Assembly (NCBI GenBank): GCA_050916095.1
Contig: CP050901.1
Coordinates: 3,968,001-4,032,000 of the forward strand
Reading direction: 5' to 3'
Source of the DNA: JANPCX01 sp050916095
GTDB taxonomy: Bacteria; Pseudomonadota; Gammaproteobacteria; Burkholderiales; Burkholderiaceae_C
DNA length: 64,000 nucleotides
This document shows, in pieces, positions 50,477 through 59,237 of the stretch (position 1 is its first letter; the number at the start of each line of letters is the position of its first letter). The notes under the pieces are model-generated. The model did no database searches. It was not told the DNA's origin and worked only from the letters and a program-made list of their open reading frames with translations. The position numbers were made by a program, and so were the translations under genes.

Positions 50477-50792
50477 GCCTATTGACGTTTTCAACAATCG
50501 TGACGACAACAAATCCGTTCGCACTGCGCCTGTCGAAGTGCCGCACCGTGACATGCGCTGGCTTCGACAAGTCCTGTCCTGAGCCCCGGCTAAGACTCGC
50601 TAACAAAACCGTTCGGGCTGACCCTTCGACGGGCTCAGGACAGGACCTGTCGAAGCCAGCGCGTACGTCGGTGCAAGGCCCTTCGACAAGCTCAGGGCGA
50701 ACGGTGTATGCGGTGTTTTGTTAGCGGCTCTAAGGCTCAGCCCGAACGGTGCGTGGTGTCGTGATTCACGCAAAGCTCAATAGATTCAGCAT
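50477..50792. repeat. Cluster of palindromic CTTCGACA/CCGTTCG repeats, copy 2
   Basis: The gap between the GTPase gene and the convergent helicase gene is filled (about 50526-50750) by several copies of CTGTCGAAG, GGGCTCAGGACAGG and CCGTTCGGGCTGA in both orientations. At least three are arranged as inverted pairs, with GCTAACAAAACCGTTCG and GGTGTTTTGTTAGCGGC forming an outer pair. The structure likely folds as stem-loops and may terminate both flanking transcripts. Confidence 0.82.
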
Positions 50793-52064
50793 TCACAGCG
50801 ACGCTTTGGCCTCGCGCAATTTGTCCTTCTTGCTCTTGCGCAAGCCCTTGACGCCACCGTTTGCATCCAGGGGCGCAGCGATGCAAGTGGGCTCGAAACC
50901 TTCAATTTGCTCGCGCACCACCCGCTGACCTTGGCGTTTTTCTATCAAGCGGAAATGCGCTTCTGCGCCAGCAGCGTCTGCCGTGATGAAACTCACCGCC
51001 AGGCCGCTTTGCCCGGCGCGGCCGGTGCGGCCAATGCGGTGGGTGTAATCACTCGCGGAGCGCGGCAAATCAAAATTCACCACCACGGGCAAGAGCGGGA
51101 TGTCGATGCCACGTGCGGCCACATCGGTGGTCACCAGCACTTTGAGTTGGCTGCTTTTGAAGTCGGACAGCACTTGGCTCCTGGCCCCTTGGGTCAAGTC
51201 GCCGTGCAGTGAGCGGGCATCAATGCCGTTGCGACAGAGTTTGTCCGCCACATGCACAGCGGCATAACGTGTGGCCACGAACACCAAGGTGCGCGACCAC
51301 TGGCCTTGTTCAATGAGGTGGCGCAGCAGTTGCAAGCGGCGTTTGTCTTCCACCTGCACGGCGCGCTGTTGGATGGCGGCCAAAACCGCGTTGTCCACTG
51401 CCGCAGGCGGGGCTTGCAAGTCAATGCGCAGTGGCTCGCGCAACAAGGCCAGCGTTCGAGTGTTCAAGGCTGCAGGTGCTGTTGCGGAAAACATCAAGGT
51501 TTGGCGTGACTTCGGCAAAAGTCCCAAGACCCGATCCACCTCGTCAGCGAAACCGGCATCCAACAAACGATCGGCTTCATCCAGAACCAAGGTGCTCAGT
51601 TGCGCCAGCGACAAGGCATGGCTCGCCAGCAAATCAAGCAAACGCCCCGGCGTGGCCACCACCAGCTCCGCACCTCCGCGCAATCGCATCATTTGTGGGT
51701 TGATGGAGGCGCCGCCAAAAACCACCACCAGCTTCAAGCCCTCGGGCCCAGTGGGTGCCAAAGCCTGCACGAGCTGGCCAACTTGCACCGCGAGCTCTCG
51801 TGTAGGCACCAGCACCAAAACCTGGGTGGTTCTGGATGACCGCCGAGGCGCACCGGCCTTGATGTTTTGTTTCAACAAGCGCTGCACGAGAGGCAACACA
51901 TAGGCTGCGGTTTTGCCTGAACCCGTGGGTGCATTCGCCCAAACATCCTGTCCGGCCATCACCGCTGCCATCGACGCACGCTGAATGTCCGTGGGTTGCT
52001 TCATACCGCAGCGCTGCGCTGCATCAACAAGACTGGGCATCAAGCCAAGAGTTTGGAACGACAT
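50793..52064 (-). CDS. DEAD-box RNA helicase (RhlE-like)
   Basis: A 423-residue helicase. MSFQTLGLMPSLVDAAQRCG and QPTDIQRA supply the Q motif, followed by APTGSGKTAAYVLP (motif I), VLDEADRLLDAGF (motif II), FSATAP (motif III), TDVAARGIDIPLLPVVVNFD (motif V) and HRIGRTGRAGQSG (motif VI). The C-terminus is short and basic (KSKKDKLREAKASL), as in RhlE-type helicases active in RNA decay or ribosome assembly. It is a single gene. Confidence 0.93.
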   Translation of the reverse strand: MSFQTLGLMPSLVDAAQRCGMKQPTDIQRASMAAVMAGQDVWANAPTGSGKTAAYVLPLVQRLLKQNIKAGAPRRSSRTTQVLVLVPTRELAVQVGQLVQALAPTGPEGLKLVVVFGGASINPQMMRLRGGAELVVATPGRLLDLLASHALSLAQLSTLVLDEADRLLDAGFADEVDRVLGLLPKSRQTLMFSATAPAALNTRTLALLREPLRIDLQAPPAAVDNAVLAAIQQRAVQVEDKRRLQLLRHLIEQGQWSRTLVFVATRYAAVHVADKLCRNGIDARSLHGDLTQGARSQVLSDFKSSQLKVLVTTDVAARGIDIPLLPVVVNFDLPRSASDYTHRIGRTGRAGQSGLAVSFITADAAGAEAHFRLIEKRQGQRVVREQIEGFEPTCIAAPLDANGGVKGLRKSKKDKLREAKASL

Positions 52065-52146
52065 GGGGCGGGGCGCAACCGTGGGGCTTAGTTCGAGCGA
52101 AGTGGGGATGCGGCGCTAACAAACAGCGTTGCGAGAGGGGCTGAGT
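52065..52146. other. Helicase upstream region
   Basis: Short non-coding DNA between the helicase start and the repeat element. It should hold the helicase promoter; nothing else was recognised. Confidence 0.35.
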
Positions 52147-52390
52147 CTAGCCCGCATATGTCACCAGGTCGCTCTTCTATGCCCCACAACACTGCATGAA
52201 TGCTCACTGTCTTGGCTTCGAGTGTCAAACCCAATTTGCACCGAGCGCTACACACCCGATTGAGCCGTGCTGCGGCACGCTGGCTGCGTTGCTCCTCCTC
52301 GCGGGCACGAGCCCGCAGCGTCGTCTCGCCTTGCCAGCGCACCGCATCACAGCCCACTCGGACGCGTCCCTGGTGAGATATGCGGGCTAG
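52147..52390. repeat. MITE-like interspersed element, copy 2 (244 bp)
   Basis: Terminal inverted repeats of about 22 bp begin CTAGCCCGCATATGTCACC at 52147 and end with the complement at 52369-52390, with one mismatch. The interior matches the 2233-2638 element closely but lacks the extra hairpins. On its right it runs into the start of another inverted copy, giving a perfect 28-bp palindrome at 52375-52402 centred on GGCTAGCC, just like the head-to-head junction of copy 1. No transposase gene is present. Confidence 0.85.
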
Positions 52391-52426
52391 CCCGCATATC
52401 TCGGGATAAAAGCTTCCCGCGATCCG

Positions 52427-53317
52427 CTAAGGACCCTCTGCATCAATCGCTTGCCGACAGGCGGCAATAAAGTGACTCGCTGCCGCCGACAGAGCGCCAG
52501 GATGCAAAAACATCGCCCGCACTGCAATGTGTGCCTCTGGTTCAATAGGCAGCACTTGCAAGGCGGGTTGAAACTTTTGCGCGCTGATCTCATCGACCAC
52601 CGCGACACCCAAACCCCGCGCCGCCAACTGCAGCGCGACCTGGTGGGTTTTGACTACCAGGGGTGCAGGAAAAGCCCACTCGTATCGCTGCGCGTATGTG
52701 GCCACCAAGCGGCCAACAGGGTCGGTACCCAGCAACTCAATCACCGGCATGCTGGACAGCGCCGAGGCGTTGATGGCTTTGCCCTTGCGGTATTTGCCCA
52801 GCAGCTCGGACTGTGCAGCGCACACCAAACGACAACTGGCAATGTCTTCGAAACCAACGGCGGGGTGGCTGGCGGGGTCGAATGCAATGCCCACATCGAT
52901 CTCACGCAGCAGCAACCACTGAATCAGTTCGTGGTGGTGTCCCGTGGAAAACTCGCAGCGCAAGTTCGGGTGCTGGGCGTGCAGGGTCTCGTAGGCATCA
53001 GGCAACAAACCCGCCATGGCCGGTACGGTACCCACACGCAACCGCGCTTGGGGTTTGCTGCGCAGGTTGACGGCGGTGCGCCGCACATCGTCAAAACCCG
53101 CATAAGCCTGCCGGATGGAGGGGGCCAGTTGCAGAAGCTCTTGGGTGGCGTGGAGTCGGCCTGCATGTCGGCGAAAGAGCGCGTAACCGATGGTTTGTTC
53201 GGCATGTTGCAAGTGTTTAGTGGCCGACGGTTGCGAGATGTTCAGCAGACGCGCGGCAGCACTCAAGCTGCCTGACTGCAAGACGGCATTGATGACTTCG
53301 ATGTGGCGCAATTTCAT
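52427..53317 (-). CDS. LysR-family transcriptional regulator
   Basis: A 296-residue LysR regulator: MKLRHIEVINAVLQSGSLSA, then AARLLNISQPSATKHLQHAE forms the DNA-binding domain. The effector domain includes VGTVPAMAGLLPDAYETLHA. A longer upstream reading lacks homology and was discarded. It is divergent from the amino-acid binding protein gene. Its last codons (AIDAEGP and stop) coincide with a repeat terminus related to GGGACCCTCTGCA at 36687, so the C-terminus may have been remodelled by a repeat. Its likely target is the divergent binding-protein gene. Confidence 0.9.
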   Translation of the reverse strand: MKLRHIEVINAVLQSGSLSAAARLLNISQPSATKHLQHAEQTIGYALFRRHAGRLHATQELLQLAPSIRQAYAGFDDVRRTAVNLRSKPQARLRVGTVPAMAGLLPDAYETLHAQHPNLRCEFSTGHHHELIQWLLLREIDVGIAFDPASHPAVGFEDIASCRLVCAAQSELLGKYRKGKAINASALSSMPVIELLGTDPVGRLVATYAQRYEWAFPAPLVVKTHQVALQLAARGLGVAVVDEISAQKFQPALQVLPIEPEAHIAVRAMFLHPGALSAAASHFIAACRQAIDAEGP

Positions 53318-53619
53318 GCTGCTGAATCTCAGTTGACTTGCTGCGCCGCCGATCAATCTGCATTCGTGTGCGGCAAACGACCTGTGCGCGTGGGACGACG
53401 CACTGATTGTGGGCGGACTGGTGTCTGCGTTGCAAGGCTGCGCGTGTTCGGCGGCAGTGGCGCGAACTGGCAGCACCGTGCATACGCCACGGTGGGCACC
53501 TTGCAGGCATGCCAAAAGCTGATACCGCAGTACGGCAATGGCATGCCTACCGCGTGAGGCAGTGCCTAGACTGGCTTGACCGATGTTCCTGGTGTTTTGA
53601 CTGAAGAATGGAGTTCATC

Positions 53620-54582
53620 ATGAAGTCGAAAAACTCGCTGAGCCGCTTGGCCGCGGCAGGTTTCTTGGGTGGTTTTTGTTGGAGCCTGACCGCGACGACG
53701 GCATTGGCACAAACACCATCGGGCACTGCGCCCGCCATCGCCACGCCCTCGCCCCCGCCTGCCCTTGCGACGCTGGAGCGCATTCAAGCGCGGGGCAGCG
53801 TCATCATTGCGCACCGCGAAGCGTCCATACCGCTGTCCTACCTGGCCGATGGCAAGCCGGTGGGCTACAGCTTGGATGTGTGTCACAAAATTGTCGAGGC
53901 CATAGGCCGCCACTTGAAAATCAAAGACTTAAAAGTGGAGTACGTGCAGGTCACTTCAGCCACACGTTTTGACGTGCTGGAGAAAGGCCAAGCCGACATG
54001 GAATGCGGCTCCACCACCAACACCGCAGCCCGCCGCCAGCGTGTGGCGTTCACCATTCCCCATTTCATTGCCTCGTCGCGCATCGTGGTCCAAAGCAGCA
54101 AGCCTTACGAACGAATTGAGGACCTGGACGGCAAGACCGTGGCGTCCACCACAGGCACCACCAACATCGACTCCTTGGCACGCGAAGCCCGCCTGAAAAC
54201 CATCAACATCAAGGTGGAACCCTCCAAAGACCATGCCGAGGGTTTTGGCTGGGTGTTGTCAGGCAAGGTCGAAGGGTTTGCGATGGACGATGTGCTGCTG
54301 TTTGGGTTGCGCGCCAACTCACCCAAACCACAAGACCTGAAGGTCATAGGCAAACCCATCACGATCGAACCCTATGCAATTGGCTTTGAGCGCAACAACC
54401 CGGCGTTCAAGGCGGTCGTTGACGCGGAACTGCGTCGCTTGATTGCCAGCAAAGAGCTGCACCGCATGTACGAAAAATGGTTCACCAGCCCCATTCCACC
54501 CAAAGGCATCAACTTGGAAATGCGCATGCCGCATTTGCTGGTGGATTCGTTTAAGTACCCGACGGACTATGTGCCGAATTGA
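53620..54582 (+). CDS. Amino-acid ABC transporter substrate-binding protein (GltI-like)
   Basis: A 320-residue periplasmic binding protein of the family 3 (glutamate/aspartate-type) class. The signal peptide runs about residues 1-31 and ends ALAQ; a Pro/Ala-rich spacer follows. The ligand-binding domain has REASIPLSYLADGKPVGYSL, MECGSTTNTAARRQRVAF and DGKTVASTTGTTNIDSLARE. The ATG at 53620 has GGAG 6 nt upstream; an ATG 12 bases earlier is possible. No permease or ATPase gene is adjacent, so it may serve a transporter encoded elsewhere. Divergent LysR is a plausible regulator. Confidence 0.9.
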   Translation: MKSKNSLSRLAAAGFLGGFCWSLTATTALAQTPSGTAPAIATPSPPPALATLERIQARGSVIIAHREASIPLSYLADGKPVGYSLDVCHKIVEAIGRHLKIKDLKVEYVQVTSATRFDVLEKGQADMECGSTTNTAARRQRVAFTIPHFIASSRIVVQSSKPYERIEDLDGKTVASTTGTTNIDSLAREARLKTINIKVEPSKDHAEGFGWVLSGKVEGFAMDDVLLFGLRANSPKPQDLKVIGKPITIEPYAIGFERNNPAFKAVVDAELRRLIASKELHRMYEKWFTSPIPPKGINLEMRMPHLLVDSFKYPTDYVPN

Positions 54583-54661
54583 GGTCCACGTGGCACCTTG
54601 TCGTTCCTGTGAACGCGGTGCCACACCCTGTGCACGATGGGCATGAAGATCAGGGCTGCGG

Positions 54662-56341
54662 TCACGATGAGCTTGGGTTGTCCCCCAGCATGTCACGCCC
54701 CACCGCCTCGGCCACTTCGATGCCATCCACCCCGGCCGACATGATCCCGCCGGCATAACCCGCGCCTTCACCGGCAGGGTACAGGCCCTGTGTGTTGAGG
54801 CTTTGATAGTCACGACCCCGCGTGATGCGAAGCGGCGAGGAGGTGCGCGTTTCCACACCCGTGAGCACCGCGTCTGGCATGGAGAAACCCTTGATTTGGC
54901 GCTCGAACGCCGGCAGGGCTTCACGCACAGCCGCAATCGCGTAGGGTGGCAGGCTTTCAAAACCGGCTTGCCCCAAGTCGGTGAGCAAGACGCCGGGTTT
55001 GTAAGAGGGCAGCACGCTGCCCCAAGCAGTAGACGCACGGCCCGCAATGAAGTCGCCCACCAACTGCCCTGGGGCCTCATAGGTGCTGCCGCCGAGCACA
55101 TAAGCACGCGACTCCCAAAAGCGCTGGAAGGCCAAACCATCGAGTGGGTTCACGGGGCCGTCGGTTTTGCCGTCTTGCCGGTAGTCTTGCGGGTTGATGC
55201 CCACCACGATGCCAGCATTGGCGTTGCGTTCGTTGCGCGAGTACTGGCTCATGCCGTTGGTGACCACGCGGCCTTCTTCACTGGTGGCCGCCACCACGGT
55301 GCCGCCAGGGCACATGCAAAAACTGTAGACAGAGCGGCCATTGCTGGCGTGGTGCACGAGTTTGTAGTCGGCGGCACCAAGTATCGGGTGGCCTGCATTC
55401 GGACCGTAACGCGCTTGGTCGATCAACCCTTGCGGGTGTTCGATGCGAAAGCCAATCGAAAACGGCTTGGGCTCCAAGTACACGCCCCGCTCATGCAACA
55501 TGGCAAAGGTATCGCGGGCACTGTGGCCCAAGGCCAGCACCACGTGGTCGGTGCGAATCTCTTCGTTTGAAGCGAGCACCACACCACGAACCCGGCGCTT
55601 GTCACCACGACCCTCAACGAGCAAGTCCGTCACCCGCTGCTCGAAGCGAATCTCACCACCCAAAGCTTCAATGTCGGCGCGCATTTTTTCCACCATGCTC
55701 ACCAGGCGGAAGGTGCCGATGTGGGGTTTGCTCACGAAGAGAATTTCTTCGGGTGCCCCGGCCTTCACAAACTCAGTCAGCACCTTGCGCGTGAGGTGGC
55801 GGGGGTCACTGATCTGGCTCCAGAGTTTGCCGTCGGAGAATGTGCCCGCGCCGCCTTCGCCGAACTGCACGTTGGACTCGGGGTGCAGCACATTCTTGCG
55901 CCACAAATCCCAGGTGTCTTTGGTGCGCTCGCGCACTTTTTTGCCGCGTTCCAGCACGATGGGTTGCAGGCCCATTTGCGCCAGGATCAGGGCCGCAAAA
56001 ATGCCGCAGGGGCCGAATCCGATCACCACGGGGCGGTTTCGCCCGCTGTCCTCAAAGTAGTGGGCGGGTGCCTGGCCCACACACTGGTAGCGGGTATCGG
56101 GTGCGACTTTGATGTGGGTGTCGCCCGCATGTTTGGCCAACACCACGGCCTCGTCGCGCACCTGGCAATCGATGGTGTAGGTGAGTACCACGGCGGTTTT
56201 CTTGCGTGCATCGACACCTCGTTTGAACACGGCGAAGTCGAGCAGGTCAGCGTCCTTGATCTTCAGCCGCGCCACGATGGCTGGACGCAGAGCGTCCTCG
56301 GCGTGGGTCAAAGGAAGGCGCAGTTCGGTGATTCGGATCAT
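54662..56341 (-). CDS. FAD-dependent oxidoreductase (YhiN/BaiN-unlike NAD(P)/FAD family)
   Basis: A 559-residue flavoprotein. After an N-terminal domain (MIRITELRLPLTHAEDALRP), an FAD-binding Rossmann motif appears as VVIGFGPCGIFAALILAQMG. Other family motifs are NVQFGEGGAGTFSDGKLWSQ, VLALGHSARDTFAMLHERG and the C-terminal GLYPAGEGAGYAGGIMSAGV. It matches the family annotated as NAD(P)/FAD-dependent oxidoreductase with a geranylgeranyl-reductase-like core; the substrate is not known. The ATG at 56339-56341 is used over an upstream non-homologous extension. Confidence 0.88.
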   Translation of the reverse strand: MIRITELRLPLTHAEDALRPAIVARLKIKDADLLDFAVFKRGVDARKKTAVVLTYTIDCQVRDEAVVLAKHAGDTHIKVAPDTRYQCVGQAPAHYFEDSGRNRPVVIGFGPCGIFAALILAQMGLQPIVLERGKKVRERTKDTWDLWRKNVLHPESNVQFGEGGAGTFSDGKLWSQISDPRHLTRKVLTEFVKAGAPEEILFVSKPHIGTFRLVSMVEKMRADIEALGGEIRFEQRVTDLLVEGRGDKRRVRGVVLASNEEIRTDHVVLALGHSARDTFAMLHERGVYLEPKPFSIGFRIEHPQGLIDQARYGPNAGHPILGAADYKLVHHASNGRSVYSFCMCPGGTVVAATSEEGRVVTNGMSQYSRNERNANAGIVVGINPQDYRQDGKTDGPVNPLDGLAFQRFWESRAYVLGGSTYEAPGQLVGDFIAGRASTAWGSVLPSYKPGVLLTDLGQAGFESLPPYAIAAVREALPAFERQIKGFSMPDAVLTGVETRTSSPLRITRGRDYQSLNTQGLYPAGEGAGYAGGIMSAGVDGIEVAEAVGRDMLGDNPSSS

Positions 56342-56606
56342 GGGTTCAGGAATGGGTGGCGGCGGCAGGGCACCACAGCAAACCCGTATTTTCCGCCACG
56401 ACAAGAAACATGGCTTGACCTGCCAAGTTAGGGATGCAAAACAAGGCTGTCCCCCTACCTTGCAGGGTTGTGCGCAATCGTTTTGCGTTCACATACTGAC
56501 GCCCACAAAGAGACGGTTTTGATGGCCGCGAACTTGACTCAGGGATACCCACCGCCTGTCAACCCAGTCATTCCTCACCCATACGCCCACCGCAGGAGAT
56601 CTTGTC

Positions 56607-57713
56607 ATGGTCAAGAAAAAATCCAACCCCGCCGAACGTGAATTGCCCACTTTGGGCGACGCGTTGCTTGCTCAAGCCGACATACCCGATCGTGGCAAGC
56701 CGCCTGCAGAACTCAACGCCGCACGAAACTTTTTGGTGATTGACCAACGCGCTGCCGTGGGCTCGGTCAAGGCAACCTCGCTGTCCCTGCAAGCCATGCA
56801 CGGCCACAGGTATGCGCAAGCCTTGAGTTCTGAGGCCGCCGTGCTGGGCCATTTGGGGCAGTCCCTGGAACAGGTGGCTGTGCCCAAGAAGTCCATTGTC
56901 GTGGCCAAAGACGCCGAGCCTTACATGCCGCAGTGGAGCGGGGTGTCCTTCTCACCACGCGCATCGGTGGCGGCCTCCCGGCCGGTGCTGCGCCGTCGCA
57001 GTGGTGCGCGTGTCCATCCTGAAACCGTGTTCCCACCTGATGGTCGGCAGGTCTACTACCCCAGCAGCTATCCATGGCGGATCGTCGGCAGAATTTTTGT
57101 CTGGACCAATGCCTCAGCGCCCAACCCTGCGTGGACGGGTTCGGCCTCTTTGGTCGGCAAAAACGTCATCCTCACCGCCAGCCACGTGGTGCCTTGGGGC
57201 AGTGGCTCCAACTGGAAGGCACTGTTTGTGCCGGCCTACTACGACGGTATGTCTCTTTATGGCGCCAATGCGACTTCGTGGATCAGCTCAGCCCGTGGCT
57301 ACAAAGACCACGACCAAGGCGACGACATGGCCATCATGAAACTCGTACAACCGCTGGGCGACTGGCTGGGGTACTTTGGCTACAAAACCTATAACGACGA
57401 TTGGGAAGACGGCAACTACTGGACCATTGCCGGTTACCCCGGCGACGTGGCCAGCGGCGAGCGGCCTTCTGCCAACTACTGGTTCCCCATCACCGACGAT
57501 GACAACGACGGCGCAGGCGTTGAGCTGGAGTACAAGGCCGACACCAACAAGGGCAACAGCGGCGGCCCGGTGTTTGGTTGGTGGGGCGGCAAGCCTTATG
57601 TGATCGGCACCCACTCTGGCGGCGAAGACAACTTCGGCGAGCCCGCCCAAAACGTGGCGGCCGGCGGCAGTGCGTTGTCTTCCTTGATTGCTTGGGGCCG
57701 CAGCAATTGGTAG
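56607..57713 (+). CDS. V8-like trypsin-fold serine endopeptidase
   Basis: A 368-residue protein of the chymotrypsin-fold glutamyl endopeptidase (V8) type. About 140 N-terminal residues form an unassigned pro- or targeting region. The protease domain follows, with catalytic His in ILTASHVVPWG, Asp in DHDQGDDMAIMKL and Ser in NKGNSGGPVFGWWGGKPYVI. No classical signal peptide is visible at the basic N-terminus (MVKKKSNPAER), so export, if any, is unconventional. It stands alone between the oxidoreductase and glmU. Confidence 0.87.
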   Translation: MVKKKSNPAERELPTLGDALLAQADIPDRGKPPAELNAARNFLVIDQRAAVGSVKATSLSLQAMHGHRYAQALSSEAAVLGHLGQSLEQVAVPKKSIVVAKDAEPYMPQWSGVSFSPRASVAASRPVLRRRSGARVHPETVFPPDGRQVYYPSSYPWRIVGRIFVWTNASAPNPAWTGSASLVGKNVILTASHVVPWGSGSNWKALFVPAYYDGMSLYGANATSWISSARGYKDHDQGDDMAIMKLVQPLGDWLGYFGYKTYNDDWEDGNYWTIAGYPGDVASGERPSANYWFPITDDDNDGAGVELEYKADTNKGNSGGPVFGWWGGKPYVIGTHSGGEDNFGEPAQNVAAGGSALSSLIAWGRSNW

Positions 57714-57766
57714 GCGGCGCCTATTGATCCGCCACTTTTAAGGGTCATCTACCGTTTGCGCTGAAT

Positions 57767-57819
57767 CTGTCGAAGCCTTGGTTGCACGAGCGACCCTTCG
57801 ACAAGCTCAGGGCGAACGG
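57767..57819. repeat. Palindromic CTTCGACA/CCGTTCG intergenic repeat, copy 3
   Basis: CTGTCGAAGCC at the left and ACCCTTCGACAAGCTCAGGG then CGAACGG at the right match the repeats at 47871, 50526 and 62644. It lies between the convergent protease and glmU genes and could act as a transcription stop. Confidence 0.75.
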
Positions 57820-57857
57820 CCCAAATTTCATGGGGCAGAATCAACTGGCCACGCCGA

Positions 57858-59237
57858 TCAGGCCTTTTTCTTGACCGGCCGCTTCCATCCCGCCAGCGAC
57901 ACCTGTTGTGACCGGGTCAGCGACAACTGCCCCGCCGGTGCGTTTTTGCCGATGGTGGAACCCGCGCCTATCGTGGCCCCATCACCTATCGTGATCGGGG
58001 CGACCAGTACGCTGTTGCTGCCCACATGCACGTCGTTGCCGATCACGGTGCGGTGTTTGTTGGCACCGTCGTAGTTGGCGGTGATGCTGCCCGCGCCATA
58101 GTTCACCCGCTCGCCCACGGTGGCGTCGCCCAGGTAGGCGAGGTGGTTGGCTTTGGCCCCGTTGGCCAGGGTGGAGTTTTTCACTTCGACGAAGTTGCCA
58201 ATGTGGACTTCCTCGCCCAAGTCCGCGCCGGGACGCAGCCGCGCGAAGGGACCAATCAAGCTGCCAGCGCCGACCTTCACGCCGACCGTGTCACCGTCGA
58301 TGTGGGTGAAGGGGTGGATGACCGCACCTGCGCCAATGCTGGCATTACGAATGACGCAGTTCGCACCGATGCGCACGCCGTCGGCCAAGGTCACGCAGCC
58401 TTCGAAGACGTTGTTGACGTCAATCTCCACATCGCTGCCGCATTCGAGCACGCCGCGCACATCAATGCGCTGCGGGTCGGCCAGACGCACGCCGGCTTCC
58501 ATCAGCTTGACGGCGTTGCGGTGTTGAAAGCGGCACTCCAAATCGGCCAACTGCACGGGGCTGTTCACACCCAGCACCTCGATTTCGTCTTTGGCTTGGG
58601 CCGATACCACCTTCAACCCCTGCGCCACGGCGGCGGCCACCACATCGGTGAGGTAGTACTCGCCCTGGGCGTTGTCATTTTTAAGATGGGCCAGCCAGTG
58701 TTTCAACGCGGCTGTGGGCGCAGCCATCACGCCGGTGTAAACCTCTTTGATCTCGCGTTGTGCGCTGGTGGCGTCTTTGTGTTCCACGATGCCGGTGATC
58801 TGGCCTGCCGCATCACGCACGATGCGGCCGTAACCCGTGGCGTCTTCCAACGCCACCGTGAGCAAGGCCAGCTTGTCGCCCGCACAAGCTTGCAGCAGGG
58901 CTTGCAGGGTGTCGGCTTCAATCAGGGGCACATCGCCATTCAAAATCAAGGTGGTGCCCGCATCATGCAGTGCAGGCACAGCCTGTTGCACCGCGTGGCC
59001 TGTACCCAGTTGCGGCATTTGGCGCACGAACTGCAAGCCCTCGCCTTTCACTTGGTTTTCCACCGCATCGGCCCCGTGGCCGGTGATGGCAATGGTGCGA
59101 TCGGCCCTGAGCACAGCAGCGGTATCCAGAACATGCTGCAATAGGCTCTTCCCAGCCAGCTTGTGCAAGACCTTGGGTTTGCTGGACTTCATGCGGGTGC
59201 CTTTGCCCGCGGCCATGATCACGATGTCGAGTGCCAT
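57858..59237 (-). CDS. glmU: Bifunctional UDP-N-acetylglucosamine pyrophosphorylase / glucosamine-1-phosphate N-acetyltransferase
   Basis: A 459-residue GlmU, making UDP-GlcNAc for peptidoglycan and lipopolysaccharide. The N-terminal uridyltransferase begins MALDIVIMAAGKGTRMKSSK, then PKVLHKLAGKSLLQHVLDT, with LGTGHAVQQAVPAL and LNGDVPLIEADTL. The C-terminal left-handed beta-helix has hexapeptide repeats and the acetyltransferase signature VGERVNYGAGSITANYDGAN. The ATG at 59235-59237 has AAGGA 7 nt upstream. It overlaps, head to head, the start codon of the divergent lipoprotein gene. Confidence 0.96.
   Translation of the reverse strand: MALDIVIMAAGKGTRMKSSKPKVLHKLAGKSLLQHVLDTAAVLRADRTIAITGHGADAVENQVKGEGLQFVRQMPQLGTGHAVQQAVPALHDAGTTLILNGDVPLIEADTLQALLQACAGDKLALLTVALEDATGYGRIVRDAAGQITGIVEHKDATSAQREIKEVYTGVMAAPTAALKHWLAHLKNDNAQGEYYLTDVVAAAVAQGLKVVSAQAKDEIEVLGVNSPVQLADLECRFQHRNAVKLMEAGVRLADPQRIDVRGVLECGSDVEIDVNNVFEGCVTLADGVRIGANCVIRNASIGAGAVIHPFTHIDGDTVGVKVGAGSLIGPFARLRPGADLGEEVHIGNFVEVKNSTLANGAKANHLAYLGDATVGERVNYGAGSITANYDGANKHRTVIGNDVHVGSNSVLVAPITIGDGATIGAGSTIGKNAPAGQLSLTRSQQVSLAGWKRPVKKKA

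Noticed and set aside
58026..59144. 372-codon plus-strand ORF
   Set aside because: It is antisense to glmU.
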